A DNA stretch of 64,000 bases, taken from positions 152,004 to 216,003 of the forward strand of contig NZ_AGFF01000003.1 in assembly GCF_000226215.1 (NCBI RefSeq). Direction: 5' to 3'. Source of the DNA: Dietzia alimentaria 72 (GTDB lineage: Bacteria; Actinomycetota; Actinomycetes; Mycobacteriales; Mycobacteriaceae). Position 1 is the stretch's first letter; every line of letters begins with the position of its first letter. A model generated the notes under the pieces. The model was given only the letters and a program-made list of their open reading frames with translations, was not told the DNA's origin and did no database searches. A program made the translations under genes and the position numbers. This document shows, piece by piece, positions 1 to 10,349 of the stretch.

Positions 1-2
1 CG

Positions 3-329
3 ATCTTCGGCCTGATGGGGGCCTACGCGATCGTGGCCATGACCATGCGTGTGGACGTCAGGGGGATCGGCATCCTGCTCGTCCTCAACGTCGGCGTGAG
101 CTTTATCGTCCCCGGAATCTCGCTGGCCGCACACCTGGGCGGGCTGGGCGTGGGCGCGTTGGCCGCGCTGGCCCTGGTGGTGCTGCCGCGCCGCCTACCC
201 GCGCGCACCGGCCGCACGGCCCGTGAGGTCACATCCTGGATCGGCTTCCTGCTGGTGGTCGTGCTGCTCGCAGCCGTGGCCTGGTACGTCGCCGACTCCA
301 TGACGCTGGACTCGATCCTGCGCAGCTGA
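3..329 (+). CDS. Rhomboid-family intramembrane serine protease, C-terminal part
   Basis: The open frame enters from the left edge, so the N-terminus is missing. The first visible residues, IFGLMGAYAIV, match what normally follows the catalytic GxSG motif of rhomboids, and the serine itself should lie just outside the window. The second catalytic residue is the His in AAHLGGLGVG, about 40 residues in, set in a small-residue helix as in the family. At least three hydrophobic helices are visible, the last near the C-terminus. Rhomboids cleave transmembrane substrates inside the membrane; no substrate can be inferred here. It converges with the PH-domain gene on the other strand, leaving about 40 bp between them. 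Confidence 0.85.
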   Translation: MFGLMGAYAIVAMTMRVDVRGIGILLVLNVGVSFIVPGISLAAHLGGLGVGALAALALVVLPRRLPARTGRTAREVTSWIGFLLVVVLLAAVAWYVADSMTLDSILRS

Positions 330-369
330 ACCGCCCGACCCTCAGGCCTCTAGACCCTCAGGCCCCTCA

Positions 370-837
370 TCACGCGTCCGGGCCGCGCCCCCGGAACCCC
401 AGACCGGTGAGGGTCTCCACGACGTCGCGCGGGTCCGCCCCCAGGTCGCCCCGCGTAAACACGTCCAGCTGCTCGTGCCCGCGGTCGTCGACATACTCCA
501 CCCGCATCAGGTGCTGACGCATGCCCCACCGGGTCGCCCCCAGCGCACGCACCTCCACCATCTCCTCGCGCGGGACAAACACGACGCCACGGAGCTTCTT
601 GATGGCCAGGAGCCCGTCCACCACCTCGAGCCGCGGTCGACGCAGCAACTGAGACACGCCGGCCACGACGAGTACGAGTGCCGCAGAGCCCGTCAGGAGC
701 ACAGCGAGCGGGTCCCGTCGGAGGAGTCCCGTGGCTACGAGTCCGAGTCCCAGTGCGATCTGGAGCGCTGGCCACAACGCTTCCGGGGACCATGACGCCG
801 CCCTGTGCCCGGCTCGGTCAATAGCTTCACCGCTCAT
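370..837 (-). CDS. PH-domain membrane protein (Rv0010c-like)
   Basis: This 155-residue protein has two hydrophobic helices near the N-terminus (PALQIALGLGLVATGLL and an LAVLLTGSAALVLVVAGV-like segment). A soluble C-terminal beta-rich domain follows, of the bacterial PH type (RLEVVDGLLAIKKLRGVVFV, then MVEVRALGATRWGM). The position beside crgA matches the mycobacterial gene Rv0010c, whose biochemical role is unknown to me. I start it at 837 because GAGAGGA lies about 10 nt upstream; an ATG at 846 is possible but sits almost on top of that site. Its upstream region is the DnaA-box cluster. Confidence 0.75.
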   Translation of the reverse strand: MSGEAIDRAGHRAASWSPEALWPALQIALGLGLVATGLLRRDPLAVLLTGSAALVLVVAGVSQLLRRPRLEVVDGLLAIKKLRGVVFVPREEMVEVRALGATRWGMRQHLMRVEYVDDRGHEQLDVFTRGDLGADPRDVVETLTGLGFRGRGPDA

Positions 838-852
838 GCCGCCCATCCTCTC

Positions 853-1143
853 TTATCCACAGGCGTTATCCACACTGTGGATGAATAACACGCGTGGAGT
901 TCGATTGCCGTTCGATTCCCCGCGGGCCCCACCTGCGGCGGAGGTCTTGTCGTCGTCAGCCTGACTCTATCCACAGTGTGGAGGAAGTTATCCACAGGGT
1001 GTGTGCCAGTGTGAGATGCGCGGTAACACCAGTCACATGACGCGTTTCGCTGTCGTGACCTGCACTGATGCGGTAGCGGTCCATAAATGCAGGTCACCCC
1101 CCGTGCACTACGGGGGGTGACCTGTGGATAAAGCTGTGGATGA
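853..1143. promoter_or_regulatory. Cluster of DnaA boxes
   Basis: Four exact copies of the DnaA box TTATCCACA lie at 853-861, 866-874 and 988-996 (plus strand) and 1123-1131 (minus strand). Three more sites differ by one base: 876-884 (minus, TCATCCACA), 967-975 (plus, CTATCCACA) and 1135-1143 (minus, TCATCCACA). Seven boxes in about 290 bp is far beyond chance in GC-rich DNA. The replication origin of these bacteria is normally beside dnaA/dnaN, usually several genes away from crgA. This is therefore more likely a regulatory or DnaA-titrating cluster, or it may autoregulate the flanking genes. Origin function is not excluded. Confidence 0.75.
1091..1123. repeat. Perfect 13-bp inverted repeat beside a DnaA box
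   Basis: Left arm AGGTCACCCCCCG (1091-1103), 7-nt loop TGCACTA, right arm CGGGGGGTGACCT (1111-1123). The right arm shares its last base with the first base of the perfect DnaA box at 1123-1131. A further GTGACCTGCA at 1055-1064 is the complement of TGCAGGTCAC at 1088-1097, so alternative pairings exist. No T-run follows on either strand, so it does not look like a classical terminator for crgA. It could be a protein-binding palindrome or a cruciform. Confidence 0.7.
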
Positions 1144-1172
1144 GACCCGGGGGGCCTGGGGATTGAAGCTTT

Positions 1173-1439
1173 TCAGCGCCAACCCATGGTCATCAGCAGA
1201 CCGATGACCGCCAGGCCGAAGCCGATCGCAAAGTTCTTCCAGGTGTCCATCGCCTCCATGAACGGAATCTGCTCACCGGCGATGTAGTAGACGACCAGGT
1301 AGAGCAAACCCAGGATCATCAGGCCCAACATGAGCACCAGATACCAGCGCGGCGTCGGGGCCCCCTTGACCTTGACGGGGGTGCGGCTAACGGCGGCGTC
1401 GGTGTACTCGGACTTCGACCGGACCTTGGACTTGGGCAT
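1173..1439 (-). CDS. crgA: Cell division protein CrgA
   Basis: This 88-residue protein begins [13 protein letters not shown], followed by the family hallmark [10 protein letters not shown] and two transmembrane helices ([20 protein letters not shown] and [18 protein letters not shown]). It ends a few residues after the second helix, as CrgA does. In actinobacteria CrgA is a small divisome membrane protein that interacts with FtsZ, FtsQ, FtsI and other septal proteins. I chose the start at 1439 because the conserved MPKSK starts there; the open frame runs 17 residues further upstream without conservation. The neighbours trpG and pknB confirm the locus. Confidence 0.95.
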   Translation of the reverse strand: MPKSKVRSKSEYTDAAVSRTPVKVKGAPTPRWYLVLMLGLMILGLLYLVVYYIAGEQIPFMEAMDTWKNFAIGFGLAVIGLLMTMGWR

Positions 1440-1529
1440 GGAGACCTCGAACTGCTGGGGGATGTCGGACGCCACTCTACCAAGCCCCACCCCGGGAGCT
1501 CATCTCCTTGACGGCAGTACGCTGCATCT

Positions 1530-2210
1530 ATGCGCATCCTCGTGGTCGACAACTACGACAGCTTCGTTTACAACCTCGTTCAATACCTGGGCCAGTTGGG
1601 CACCACGTGCGAGGTGTGGAGGAACGACGACGACAGGCTCGCCGGGCCGGAGCAGGACTATGACCCGGCTGTACTGGAGCGCGTGGTGAGCGACTTCGAC
1701 GGCGTCCTGCTGAGCCCCGGGCCCGGCACGCCGGACCGGGCGGGGGCCACGATCCCGCTCATCGAGGTCTGTGCGCGCCTGGGCGTGCCGGTGCTGGGCG
1801 TCTGCCTGGGTCATCAGGCGATCGGCGAGGCGTTTGGTGCCACGGTCGACCGGGCCGCCGAACTGATGCACGGCAAGACCAGCGCGGTGACGCACGACGA
1901 CTCCGGGGTGCTGGCCGGGATCCCCAGCCCGTTCACCGCGACGCGCTACCACTCACTGACCGTGGTGCCGGAGACCCTGCCGGACGTGCTGGTGCCCACC
2001 GCGTGGACCGGGTCGGGGCTGCTCATGGCGATGCGCCACCGCGATCTACCCGTGCAGGGCGTGCAGTTCCATCCCGAGTCGGTAATGAGCGACGGCGGTC
2101 ACCGCATGCTCGCCAACTGGCTGGGGATGTGCGGTGAGCGACCCTCGGAGACGCTGGTGACCCGGTTGGAGACGGAGCTCGACCTGGCCCGCGGCGCGGC
2201 CCTGGCCTGA
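1530..2210 (+). CDS. trpG: Glutamine amidotransferase, anthranilate/aminodeoxychorismate synthase component II
   Basis: Class I glutamine amidotransferase of 226 residues. The nucleophile is Cys92 in GVCLGHQAIG, and the His-Glu pair is H180/E182 in VQFHPES. The N-terminal VVDNYDSFVYN and the SPGPGTP oxyanion segment are typical. It releases ammonia from glutamine for a chorismate-using partner (TrpE or PabB), which is not in this window, so a role in tryptophan, folate or both cannot be decided. At this conserved position next to pknB, mycobacteria carry the gene named trpG. It is the only rightward gene in the cluster and converges on pknB. Confidence 0.92.
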   Translation: MRILVVDNYDSFVYNLVQYLGQLGTTCEVWRNDDDRLAGPEQDYDPAVLERVVSDFDGVLLSPGPGTPDRAGATIPLIEVCARLGVPVLGVCLGHQAIGEAFGATVDRAAELMHGKTSAVTHDDSGVLAGIPSPFTATRYHSLTVVPETLPDVLVPTAWTGSGLLMAMRHRDLPVQGVQFHPESVMSDGGHRMLANWLGMCGERPSETLVTRLETELDLARGAALA

Positions 2211-2266
2211 GCGGCCCGCGCTGACAAGGACGCGTCGACCAATCCGCGTCGACCGACCCGGGCCGA

Positions 2267-4309
2267 TCAGCCCGGCCCGGGAACCAGGCCGAAGCGGATC
2301 ACGCGCACCACTACCTGATCATTGATCCCTGCTTCACCCACGGGCGGCTGCTGCGAAAAGATCCTTCCCACGCGAGTGAGGTCGGGATCGTTCTGGGGCA
2401 ACTCGACCAGTTGCCCTCGATCGCCCCGCCACCCCGCGCGCTCGAGTTTGTCAAAAGCCTGCTCGACCGTGTCGCCCACGAGGTTGGGCATGTTGAAGCG
2501 ATTACCGGCGGAGACCCGCAGGGTGATGGTGGCGCCCTTGAGCTGGGTCTGCCCCGCCGCCGACGACTGGTCGATCACCTGTCCCTCCGGGGCCGTGTCG
2601 TCGACCCTGCGGGTGTCCACGCGGAAGCCCGCGCTCTCGAGGGTGGCGCGGGCCGGATCGACCGACTGGCCCACCACGTCCGGCACCTGGACCTGCTCGG
2701 GTCCGGAGCCCACCGTGAGTCTGACGGGCTGGTCGCTGGGCACGTTCGCACCTGGCGCGGGGTCGGTGTCCACGACCTTGCCCTGGTCCTCCGCGGTGGA
2801 GGGGCGGGCCTCGTCCTCGGGGACCACCTGGAAGCCGGCCTCCTCGAGCGCGATGCGGGCGTCTCCCGGGGACATGCCCATGACGTTGGGCACGGACAGT
2901 ATCGGCTTGCCCGTGGACACTGCCAGGGTGATCTCGGATCCCACGGGCAGGCGCTTACCGGCGATCGGGTCCGAGGAGATGACATGCCCCTCAGGGATCA
3001 TCAGGTCCGGCTGTGGAGCCTCGACTGGTTTCAGACCCAGAGCGGTGAGCTCCTCTACGACCTCGGCCGCCGGGCGCTGCGCGAGTTCGGGGACGGTGAC
3101 CTCCTGGACCTGAGAGACGCCACCACTGTCGTCGGAGGTCGCCCAGATCGACACGGTGGCGATCATGGCCAACACCAGCAGGGCAGCGATCGCGATGGTC
3201 ACCGCGCGGGGTCGCTTGCGGTGCGGATCGCGCCGTCGACCGTACTGCTCCGGCGTTCGGCCGTCGTCGGCGTTCGATGCCGCCGCACCGCCGGCGGCAC
3301 CCGCTGCCGCCGCTACGGGGAAGGCGTGGGCCTCGGTCGGCGCGTCGGACGGAGGCAACCAGTTCGAATTGCCTGATCCGTACCCGGCGCCGGTGAATCC
3401 GTGCGGGGCGTCGGGCCTGAGGTCGTCGTCGAGGTCATTGTCGGCGAGCACCAGGGGCGCCGCGGGCCGGCCCCCAGACAGGACCGTGAGCAGGTCGGTG
3501 CGCATGTCCCCGGCGGAGTCGTATCGATTCTCCGGATTCTTGGCCATGGACTGCATCACCACGGCATCGACGTATCGACTGACGTCGGGATTCACCGTAG
3601 ACGGCGGCTGCGGGGACTCGCGTACGTGCTGGTAGGCCACGGCGACGGGCGATTCGCCAGTGAACGGGGGCTCCCCGGCCACCATCTCGTAGAGCACGCA
3701 GCCCGCGGAGTAGAGGTCGGAGCGGGCGTCGACGGTTTCGCCGCGTGCCTGCTCGGGACTGAGGTACTGCGCGGTGCCCAGGACTGACGAGGTGTTGGTG
3801 AGCGTGGAGGAAGAATCGCTGACCGCGCGGGCGATGCCGAAGTCCATCACCTTCACCGCGCCGTCGCGGGAGATCATGATGTTGGCGGGCTTGACGTCCC
3901 GGTGGATGATCCCCTTCTTGTGTGAGAAGTCCAGCGCACCGCAGACGTCGGCCATGACGCCCAGGGCACGCTCGGGTTCCATGGGGCCGTCCATACGGAC
4001 GATGTCACGCAGGGTGTCGCCCTCGACGACCTCCATGACGATGTAGGGCAGGGAGCCGGCGTCGGTGCGTTCCTCGCCCTGGTCGTAGATCGCCACGATG
4101 GAGGGGTGGTTGAGCGAGGCGGAATTCTGGGCCTCGCGACGGAACCGCTGGTAGAACGTCTCGTCGCGGGCCAGCTCCGGGCGCATGATCTTCACCGCGA
4201 CATCGCGTCCGAGGACGGTGTCACGGCCACGGCGGACCTCGGACATCCCGCCGAAGCCCAGGATGTCACCGATCTCGTATCGACCCGCGAGCAGCGAAGG
4301 TGTGGTCAT
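2267..4309 (-). CDS. pknB: Serine/threonine protein kinase PknB with four PASTA repeats
   Basis: A 680-residue membrane receptor kinase. The cytoplasmic kinase domain covers about residues 1-280: glycine loop GFGGMSEV, Lys40 in VAVK, catalytic Asp138 in HRDVKPAN and DFG at 157-159. The activation-loop threonines T171 and T173 fall at the same numbers as the autophosphorylation sites of M. tuberculosis PknB. An Ala/Asp-rich juxtamembrane linker leads to one transmembrane helix at about 370-390, then four extracellular PASTA repeats to about 677. PASTA domains sense muropeptides or lipid II, coupling wall state to phosphorylation. The start overlaps the pknA stop by 4 bp, so translation is probably coupled. 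Confidence 0.97.
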   Translation of the reverse strand: MTTPSLLAGRYEIGDILGFGGMSEVRRGRDTVLGRDVAVKIMRPELARDETFYQRFRREAQNSASLNHPSIVAIYDQGEERTDAGSLPYIVMEVVEGDTLRDIVRMDGPMEPERALGVMADVCGALDFSHKKGIIHRDVKPANIMISRDGAVKVMDFGIARAVSDSSSTLTNTSSVLGTAQYLSPEQARGETVDARSDLYSAGCVLYEMVAGEPPFTGESPVAVAYQHVRESPQPPSTVNPDVSRYVDAVVMQSMAKNPENRYDSAGDMRTDLLTVLSGGRPAAPLVLADNDLDDDLRPDAPHGFTGAGYGSGNSNWLPPSDAPTEAHAFPVAAAAGAAGGAAASNADDGRTPEQYGRRRDPHRKRPRAVTIAIAALLVLAMIATVSIWATSDDSGGVSQVQEVTVPELAQRPAAEVVEELTALGLKPVEAPQPDLMIPEGHVISSDPIAGKRLPVGSEITLAVSTGKPILSVPNVMGMSPGDARIALEEAGFQVVPEDEARPSTAEDQGKVVDTDPAPGANVPSDQPVRLTVGSGPEQVQVPDVVGQSVDPARATLESAGFRVDTRRVDDTAPEGQVIDQSSAAGQTQLKGATITLRVSAGNRFNMPNLVGDTVEQAFDKLERAGWRGDRGQLVELPQNDPDLTRVGRIFSQQPPVGEAGINDQVVVRVIRFGLVPGPG

Positions 4310-5925
4310 CCGTCGTCACCTCCTCTGCCGATGCCCTCGAACATGCCGGCGGCGGCGCCGGGCCGTCCCTGCGCTCGACCTTGGCTTTGTTCTTGCCCCT
4401 GTCCCTGTCCTTGGGCGTTCGGTCCGTCGTCCTGGCCGGCCTGACCGTTGCCCGGCGCGGGAGCCAACGAACTGAACTCCGATGTCAGGGAGTCCAGCAT
4501 GTCCTGCAGGTCGGTGGTCGGCGGCTGAGAGGGGGGCGTCGGCGGCGGTTGGGGCACCGGGGTGGGCGTGGGCTGTGGCTCGGGAGCCGGCGCGGGGGCC
4601 TGGGTGGTGGTCGTGGTGACCGGTGCGGGTGGCGTCGAACGCGGCGTGGTGGAGCCGCCGAACAATCCGCCGGGTCCAAAGACGCCGGCGTTGGACAGGG
4701 CGATCGCCCCGGCCACCGCGAGGGCGGCCACCAGTACGAACACCACGAGGAACCAGGCCCCGAGCCCGCCACCACCGCGCTGCGGCGGTCGTCGCGTCAC
4801 CGGGGGCGCGGGGGGTCGTTGGACGGGCGCCTGCGCGGTCCGGGGTCGGCCCTGCTGTTGCCCGCGGGCGGTCTGCTGCCCGTAGGCCTGGTTGGCGGCG
4901 GCGGACTGGACACGGGTGTAGGCGCGTGTGGGTTCGGCCCGACCTGCGGCAGTCCCCATGGTCCCGGTGCCCTCGGGCAGGACCGTGGTGGGGCCGGTGG
5001 CCGAGGCACGGCCGGCGGCGAATCCGGCAGCGGCGCCGGCGGCACCGGCCGCGCCCGCCACCATGAACGCACTCGGCGGCCTGGGATCAAGGCCGGCGCG
5101 CACGTCGGCCACGGCGTCGGCAAAGGCCTCGCCGTCGGGGTACCGGCTGAGGGGATTTTTGGCCATGGCGTCGTCGAGCAGTCGGCGCACCGGGGCGGGA
5201 GTGGAGTCGGGCAGGGGCGGCGGGGTGTCGCGCACATGCATCATCGCGATGCTGACGGGCGAGTCGGCGACAAACGGTCGGCGACCGGCCACACACTCGT
5301 AGCCCACCACGCCGAGCGAGTACACGTCCCCGGCCGGAGTGGTGTCGTGGCCCATGGCCTGCTCGGGCGCGATGTACTGCGCGGTGCCCACCACCATCCC
5401 GGTCTGGGTGATGGCGGAGGCGCCCATGGACTTGGCGATCCCGAAGTCGGTGAGCTTCACCTGCCCGGCGGGCGTGATGAGGATGTTGCCCGGCTTGACG
5501 TCCCTGTGCACCAGGCCGATGGCGTGCGCGGCGTTGAGGGCGCGGCCGGTCTGTTCGAGCATGTCGAGGGTGTGCCGCATCGGCAGCGTGCCCTCGCGGG
5601 CCAGCACGTCGGACAGCGGCTCGCCCACCACCAGCTCCATGACCAGGTAGGACAGCGGGCTGCCGGAGGCGGGGTCGTCGATCTGGCCGTAGTCGTAGAC
5701 CGATGCGATCCCGGGGTGGGAGATGCGTGCGGTGACCTTGGCCTCGGACCGGAACCGTTCGACGAACTCGGGGTCGGAGGAGAACTCGGCCTTGAGCACC
5801 TTGACCGCCACGTGCCGGTCCAGGACGGCGTCGTCGGCCTCCCAGACCTGACCCATCCCGCCGGTGGCGATGAGGCGCAGCAGGCGGTAGCGGTCGGACA
5901 GCAGTGCACCGGAGTTCAAACTCAC
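4306..5925 (-). CDS. pknA: Serine/threonine protein kinase PknA
   Basis: A 539-residue kinase with glycine loop [11 protein letters not shown], Lys42, catalytic Asp142 in [11 protein letters not shown] at 160-162, and activation-loop threonines T173/T175 in AITQTG. The C-terminal half is a Pro/Thr/Gln-rich linker around one transmembrane helix ([21 protein letters not shown]) and ends in a low-complexity Gly/Gln tail. No PASTA repeats are present, as expected for PknA. The start codon is GTG (5923-5925), overlapping the pbpA stop. In relatives PknA phosphorylates division and wall-synthesis proteins. The tail is unusually rich in GQGQ-like residues. Confidence 0.96.
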   Translation of the reverse strand: MSLNSGALLSDRYRLLRLIATGGMGQVWEADDAVLDRHVAVKVLKAEFSSDPEFVERFRSEAKVTARISHPGIASVYDYGQIDDPASGSPLSYLVMELVVGEPLSDVLAREGTLPMRHTLDMLEQTGRALNAAHAIGLVHRDVKPGNILITPAGQVKLTDFGIAKSMGASAITQTGMVVGTAQYIAPEQAMGHDTTPAGDVYSLGVVGYECVAGRRPFVADSPVSIAMMHVRDTPPPLPDSTPAPVRRLLDDAMAKNPLSRYPDGEAFADAVADVRAGLDPRPPSAFMVAGAAGAAGAAAGFAAGRASATGPTTVLPEGTGTMGTAAGRAEPTRAYTRVQSAAANQAYGQQTARGQQQGRPRTAQAPVQRPPAPPVTRRPPQRGGGGLGAWFLVVFVLVAALAVAGAIALSNAGVFGPGGLFGGSTTPRSTPPAPVTTTTTQAPAPAPEPQPTPTPVPQPPPTPPSQPPTTDLQDMLDSLTSEFSSLAPAPGNGQAGQDDGPNAQGQGQGQEQSQGRAQGRPGAAAGMFEGIGRGGDDG

Positions 5926-7394
5926 TGCCCACCCCCCAGGAGCGCGCCCAGGACCTCGCGGCCGATGGGCCCGGCGTAGGTGGCGCCCACGGTGTCGCGG
6001 GTGATACCCGGGCCGGACTCGATGGCCACGGCCACCGCCACGTCTTGGCCGGGGACGAACGCGATGTACCAGGTGTAGGGGATCGAGTCGGAGGAGTCGA
6101 CGCCGTGTTCGGCGGTGCCGGTCTTGGAGGCGATCGTCACCCCGGCCAGGCCGCCGCCGGCGTGGGCCTCGGCGCCCACCATCAGTTCGGTGAGCGTGCC
6201 CGCCTGCTCATCGGTGAGAGCACGGCCGGCGTCCCGGGGGTTGAAGCCCTCGACGACCGAGAGGTCGGGCGCCGTCAGAGTCTTGATCAGCTGCGGCTCC
6301 ATGCGGACGCCCCCGTTGGAGACGGTCGCGGCCACCATGGCGTTCTGCAGCGTGGTCATCCGGACATCGCTCTGACCGATCGAGCTCATGGCCAGTTGGG
6401 CGGTGTCGTCCATCTCACCGAGACCTGAGGGCGCGACCGGGACGCCGAAGTCCTTCGGCGCCGAACCGTCCACGCCGAAGCGCTCGGCCATCTCGGTGAA
6501 CGCCTCGGCCCCGATGTCCTGGCTCATCTCGACGAACGGGACGTTGCAGGACAGTTCGAACGCGGTGCGCAGGGTGACGGTGCCGCCGCCGCACGTCTGG
6601 CCGGCGTAGTTCTGCAGGTAGGTCGAGGTGCCCGGCAGGAGGGTGCGGTCGGCGCCGTTGACGGGGGTGTCCGGTCCCATGCCCTGCTCGAGAGCAGCGG
6701 CGGTGGTGATGACCTTCATCGTGGAGCCGGGGGGCAGGGCCTGCTGCGTCGCGTGGTTGAGCAATGGTCGGTCGGGGCTCTGCTCGATGCGGGCCATCTC
6801 CTGGGTACGGGCGTCCGGGTTCTGGCTGGACAGCTGGTTGGGGTCGAAGGACGGGCTGGAGGCAAGCGTCAGCACCTCGCCGGTCGACGGCCGGACGGCG
6901 GCCACGGAGCCGACGAACGGGCCCTGGCCGGCGCCGCGCTGGAGTGCGGCGTAGGCGGCCTGCTGACCCACCGGATCGAGAGTCAGCTCCACCGAGCCAC
7001 CCTGCGGGGTGCGGCCCGAGATGAGACCGGTGATGCGCTGGGAGAGCAGGCGGGAGTCGGAGCCGTTGAGGAACGCGTCCTGCGACTGCTCCACGCCGGC
7101 GGTGGCGAACTGAAGCGAGTAATAGCCGACGGTGGGCCCGAACATGGCCGGGTCGGTGGGGTAGGTGCGTTCGAACTCGTAGCGGCCGTCCGAGGGGAGC
7201 GACATGGCCAGCACGCGCCCGCCGGCGGTGATCTGGCCGCGCTGGCGCGAGTACTCGTCGAGCAGCATGCGGGTGTTGCGGGGGTCGGCGCGCAGCTCGT
7301 CGGCGCGGAAGACCTGCACCCAGGTGAGCTGGAGCAGTAGTGCGACCACCATGACCATGGCGGCCACGGCGACTCTGCGGATGGCGGCGTTCAT
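5922..7394 (-). CDS. pbpA: Penicillin-binding protein A (transpeptidase)
   Basis: Class B penicillin-binding protein of 490 residues. An N-terminal membrane anchor (about 8-27) precedes a dimerisation region and the transpeptidase domain. The active-site motifs are all visible: S224-T-M-K227, S282-C-N284 and K424-T-G. It cross-links peptidoglycan stems in the periplasm, working with the SEDS polymerase RodA encoded immediately upstream in the operon. The PbpA protein of mycobacteria is a known PknB substrate and is needed for normal septation. It starts 7 bp after the rodA stop and overlaps pknA by 4 bp, so all belong to one transcript. Confidence 0.95.
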   Translation of the reverse strand: MNAAIRRVAVAAMVMVVALLLQLTWVQVFRADELRADPRNTRMLLDEYSRQRGQITAGGRVLAMSLPSDGRYEFERTYPTDPAMFGPTVGYYSLQFATAGVEQSQDAFLNGSDSRLLSQRITGLISGRTPQGGSVELTLDPVGQQAAYAALQRGAGQGPFVGSVAAVRPSTGEVLTLASSPSFDPNQLSSQNPDARTQEMARIEQSPDRPLLNHATQQALPPGSTMKVITTAAALEQGMGPDTPVNGADRTLLPGTSTYLQNYAGQTCGGGTVTLRTAFELSCNVPFVEMSQDIGAEAFTEMAERFGVDGSAPKDFGVPVAPSGLGEMDDTAQLAMSSIGQSDVRMTTLQNAMVAATVSNGGVRMEPQLIKTLTAPDLSVVEGFNPRDAGRALTDEQAGTLTELMVGAEAHAGGGLAGVTIASKTGTAEHGVDSSDSIPYTWYIAFVPGQDVAVAVAIESGPGITRDTVGATYAGPIGREVLGALLGGGQ

Positions 7395-7401
7395 GCGGGG
7401 C

Positions 7402-8847
7402 TCACCCGGACTTTCGTGCGCGGAGTCGCGGCGTGCGCATCATGCCGGTCGCGGCGTCGGCGAGGGCGGGTGCCTGGCGGGGGGTGGGCAGGGGGCGGCG
7501 GGCGTCGTTGGACAGCCGCAGCAGGATCGCGATCAGCGCGTAGTTGGCGAGCAGGCTGGAGCCGCCGTAGGCCATGAACGGCAGCGTGAGCCCGGTGAGC
7601 GGGATCAGGGTCGAGACTCCTCCCACCACTACGAACAGCTGGATGGCCATGGTGAACGCCAGCCCCACGGCCACGAGTTTGCCGAAGCTGTCGCGGATGG
7701 TCAGCCCCACGCGGATCCCGCGCAGGACCAGGATGGCGTAGACCATGAGGACGGCGGCCAGCCCGATCAGGCCCAGCTCCTCGCCGATGGTGGACGCGAT
7801 GAAGTCGGTGTTCGCGAACGGCACCTGGTCGGGGCGGCCGTTGCCGAGTCCGGTGCCGGCCATGCCGCCGGAAGCGAGGCCGAACAACGCCTGCGAGCTC
7901 TGGTAGCCGCCGGTGTCGAAGTAGGCGAAGGGATCTTGCCAGATCTGGAACCGCACGCGCACGTGTCCGAACAGGGCGTACGCGAGCACGCCGCCGATCG
8001 CCACCAACACCACGCCGATGAGCAGCCAGCTCACCCGTTCGGTAGCCACGTACAGCATGGTCAGGACCGTGGCGAACAGCAGCAGACACATGCCGAGGTC
8101 GGTGTTGAACACCAGCACCCCCAGCGACAGGAACCAGGCCACGATGATCGGTCCGAGGTCGCGGGCACGCGGCAGGTCCACACCCAGGACGCGCTTGCCG
8201 GCGGTGGTGAACAACTCGCGCTTCTCCACGAGGATCGAGGCGAAGAACACGATGAGCAGGATCTTGGCGAACTCGCCGGGCTGGATGGTGAAGCCGGGAA
8301 GGATGATCCAGTTCTTGGCGCCGTTGATCTCCGAGAACCGTGACGGCAGAACCGCGGGGGTCGCCAGGAGGACGAGCCCGGCGAACCCCATGGTGTAGCC
8401 GTAGCGGGACAGGACGCGGTGGTCGCGCAAGACGTACAGGACCCCTGCCATCACGGTCAGGCCGATGAGCGTCCACAGCAGCTGGCGGGTGACGTCCATT
8501 CCCGGCGGGTCGGTCCCGTTGGCCACCGCGCGCGCCGCAGACGCCAGGTCCAGCCGGTAGATCAGCACCAATCCCAGGCCGTTGAGCAGGGCGACGCCGG
8601 GCAGCAGTACTGGATCCGCGAACGGGGCCAGCCAGCGGATGACCAGGTGGGCGCCGCCGGTGAGACCGAGGAAGGCCAGGGTGATCCACAGCAGCGAGAG
8701 CGACAGTTCCTGCTCCTGCGCCAACTGCACGAGCAGTAGCGAGAAGCTCACGATCACCGCGGCGGCGATCAGCAGGACGAGTTCCTTGCCCCGGCGAGGA
8801 CGGTGGGGGACCGCCTGACCGCGGGGGTCCGTGGTCGGGCGCGTCAT
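7402..8847 (-). CDS. rodA: SEDS-family peptidoglycan polymerase RodA/FtsW
   Basis: A 481-residue polytopic membrane protein with about ten hydrophobic helices. SEDS signatures include [23 protein letters not shown]-like loop residues near [16 protein letters not shown], and the C-terminal [18 protein letters not shown] proteins polymerise lipid II into glycan strands with a class B PBP partner, here PbpA. I start at 8847 because this ATG overlaps the pstP stop in ATGA, as in the other junctions of this operon. The open frame extends much further upstream but only as an antisense-like, Arg/Pro-rich stretch overlapping pstP. Confidence 0.95.
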   Translation of the reverse strand: MTRPTTDPRGQAVPHRPRRGKELVLLIAAAVIVSFSLLLVQLAQEQELSLSLLWITLAFLGLTGGAHLVIRWLAPFADPVLLPGVALLNGLGLVLIYRLDLASAARAVANGTDPPGMDVTRQLLWTLIGLTVMAGVLYVLRDHRVLSRYGYTMGFAGLVLLATPAVLPSRFSEINGAKNWIILPGFTIQPGEFAKILLIVFFASILVEKRELFTTAGKRVLGVDLPRARDLGPIIVAWFLSLGVLVFNTDLGMCLLLFATVLTMLYVATERVSWLLIGVVLVAIGGVLAYALFGHVRVRFQIWQDPFAYFDTGGYQSSQALFGLASGGMAGTGLGNGRPDQVPFANTDFIASTIGEELGLIGLAAVLMVYAILVLRGIRVGLTIRDSFGKLVAVGLAFTMAIQLFVVVGGVSTLIPLTGLTLPFMAYGGSSLLANYALIAILLRLSNDARRPLPTPRQAPALADAATGMMRTPRLRARKSG

Positions 8848-10349
8848 GGGCGGCTCACCGCGCGGCAGTTCTCTCCGGGTACTTGCGGCGGCGTGGGCAG
8901 TGCGGGCCGGCTGGTGGGCTGCTCGGGGCGGTCGCTGGGCGGTGTCGCTTCGGTGCTGGGGGAGGGCGTCGACGACGACGGGGCCGCCTCCGGATCCTTC
9001 TTCTCGTCGGCGGGTTCGCACGGGGGCAGGAGATTGTCCTGCGTGAGGCGCGAGACCTGGGCGTTGGCCTCGGCGAGGCTGCCCGACGGCATGCCGGCGC
9101 GGACGGACTCCCGAGCGGGTTCGCGGAGGTCACCCAGGGTGAACACGTCGCAGCCGGAGGGGATGGCGTCCGGATCATGCATGGTCAGGGTGCCCTCGGC
9201 GGTCAGGCAGGCCACCTGGCTGACCGAGGCGAGCGATAGACCGAAGACGTTCCCCGCGATGCCCTGCTTCACCACGACCTGGCTGTCCTGTTCGGTGACG
9301 AAGTAATTGCTGCGCACGAGCACCGTGGACACACCCACGATCCCGGCGAGCAACACGAGTACTCCCAGTACGCTCAGCGCGAAACGCCAGCGACTGCCGC
9401 GGGGTGGGTCGGCGTCAGCGTCGTCGTCGTCGGGTCCTTCCCCACGGTTGCCACCGGCGGCCCCGCCACCGGACGCGTCGGCCCCGCCCTCTCGGGAGGC
9501 AACCTGCGACCGCGAGAACGCGGCGGCCTTGCCGGCGGCGGTGTTGGAGTGCGGATCCGCGGCGGGATCGATCTGGCCCGGCTCGTCCCCGGAGGCCGCG
9601 CCCACCACTACCGGGATGACGGGGGTGTCGCGTGGGGAGTCCATGACGTCCGCCACCACGACGGTGATGTTGTCCGGCCCGCCCGAGCGCAGGGCGAGCT
9701 GCACCAACCGGTCGGCGCAATCCTCGACGGACCCTGTGCCGAGCGTCTCCGCGATGGTCTCGGTGCTCACCGGATCCGACAGTCCGTCCGAACAGAGCAG
9801 GTAGCGGTCGCCGACGCGAGCCTCGCGGGTCACCACGGTGGGCTCGACAGGCTCGCCGGTCAGGGCCTTGAGAATGAGCGACCGCCGCGGATGGGAGTGC
9901 GCCTCGTCCGCCGACAGCTCGCCGCGGTCGACGAGGGACTGCACAAACGTGTCGTCTTTGGTGATCTGCGTGAGGGCGCCGTCGCGCAGGAGGTAGGCGC
10001 GGGAATCGCCCACATGGATCAGGCCCATCCGGCGGCTGTCGAACAGCAGCGCCGTGGCCGTACAGCCCATGCCCTCGGTCTCGGGATAGGCGTCAACGTG
10101 CGCGGCGATCGCCCTGTTGCCGAGTGCGAGTGCCTTGGTCAGCGCGGCGGTGAGATCCTGGCCCGGCTCGTCCTGGTCCAGCTCTGCCAGCGCCGCCACC
10201 ACGAACTGGCTGGCGATCTCGCCCGCGGCGTGCCCGCCCATGCCGTCGGCGAGAGCGAGCAACCTGGGCCCGGCGTAGGCCGAGTCCTCGTTGTTCTCCC
10301 GCACCATTCCCAGGTGCGAGCGCGCCGTGTAGACGAGTGCCGGGGTCAC
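8844..10349 (-). CDS. pstP: PP2C-family Ser/Thr phosphatase PstP
   Basis: A metal-dependent PPM phosphatase of 501 residues that reverses PknA/PknB phosphorylation. The catalytic domain carries [13 protein letters not shown] (metal-binding Asp), [22 protein letters not shown] and [15 protein letters not shown] charged linker leads to a single transmembrane helix ([20 protein letters not shown]) and an extracytoplasmic C-terminal domain rich in Pro/Ser. The start is a GTG at 10347-10349 overlapping the fhaB stop (GTGA), giving the expected N-terminus [20 protein letters not shown]. The frame runs 65 residues further upstream, but that part overlaps fhaB and shows no family match. Confidence 0.95.
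   Translation of the reverse strand: MTPALVYTARSHLGMVRENNEDSAYAGPRLLALADGMGGHAAGEIASQFVVAALAELDQDEPGQDLTAALTKALALGNRAIAAHVDAYPETEGMGCTATALLFDSRRMGLIHVGDSRAYLLRDGALTQITKDDTFVQSLVDRGELSADEAHSHPRRSLILKALTGEPVEPTVVTREARVGDRYLLCSDGLSDPVSTETIAETLGTGSVEDCADRLVQLALRSGGPDNITVVVADVMDSPRDTPVIPVVVGAASGDEPGQIDPAADPHSNTAAGKAAAFSRSQVASREGGADASGGGAAGGNRGEGPDDDDADADPPRGSRWRFALSVLGVLVLLAGIVGVSTVLVRSNYFVTEQDSQVVVKQGIAGNVFGLSLASVSQVACLTAEGTLTMHDPDAIPSGCDVFTLGDLREPARESVRAGMPSGSLAEANAQVSRLTQDNLLPPCEPADEKKDPEAAPSSSTPSPSTEATPPSDRPEQPTSRPALPTPPQVPGENCRAVSRP

Noticed and set aside
4300..5979. Very long open frame antisense to pknA
   Set aside because: It is a shadow: Gly/Arg-rich translation without family content over a well-supported kinase gene.
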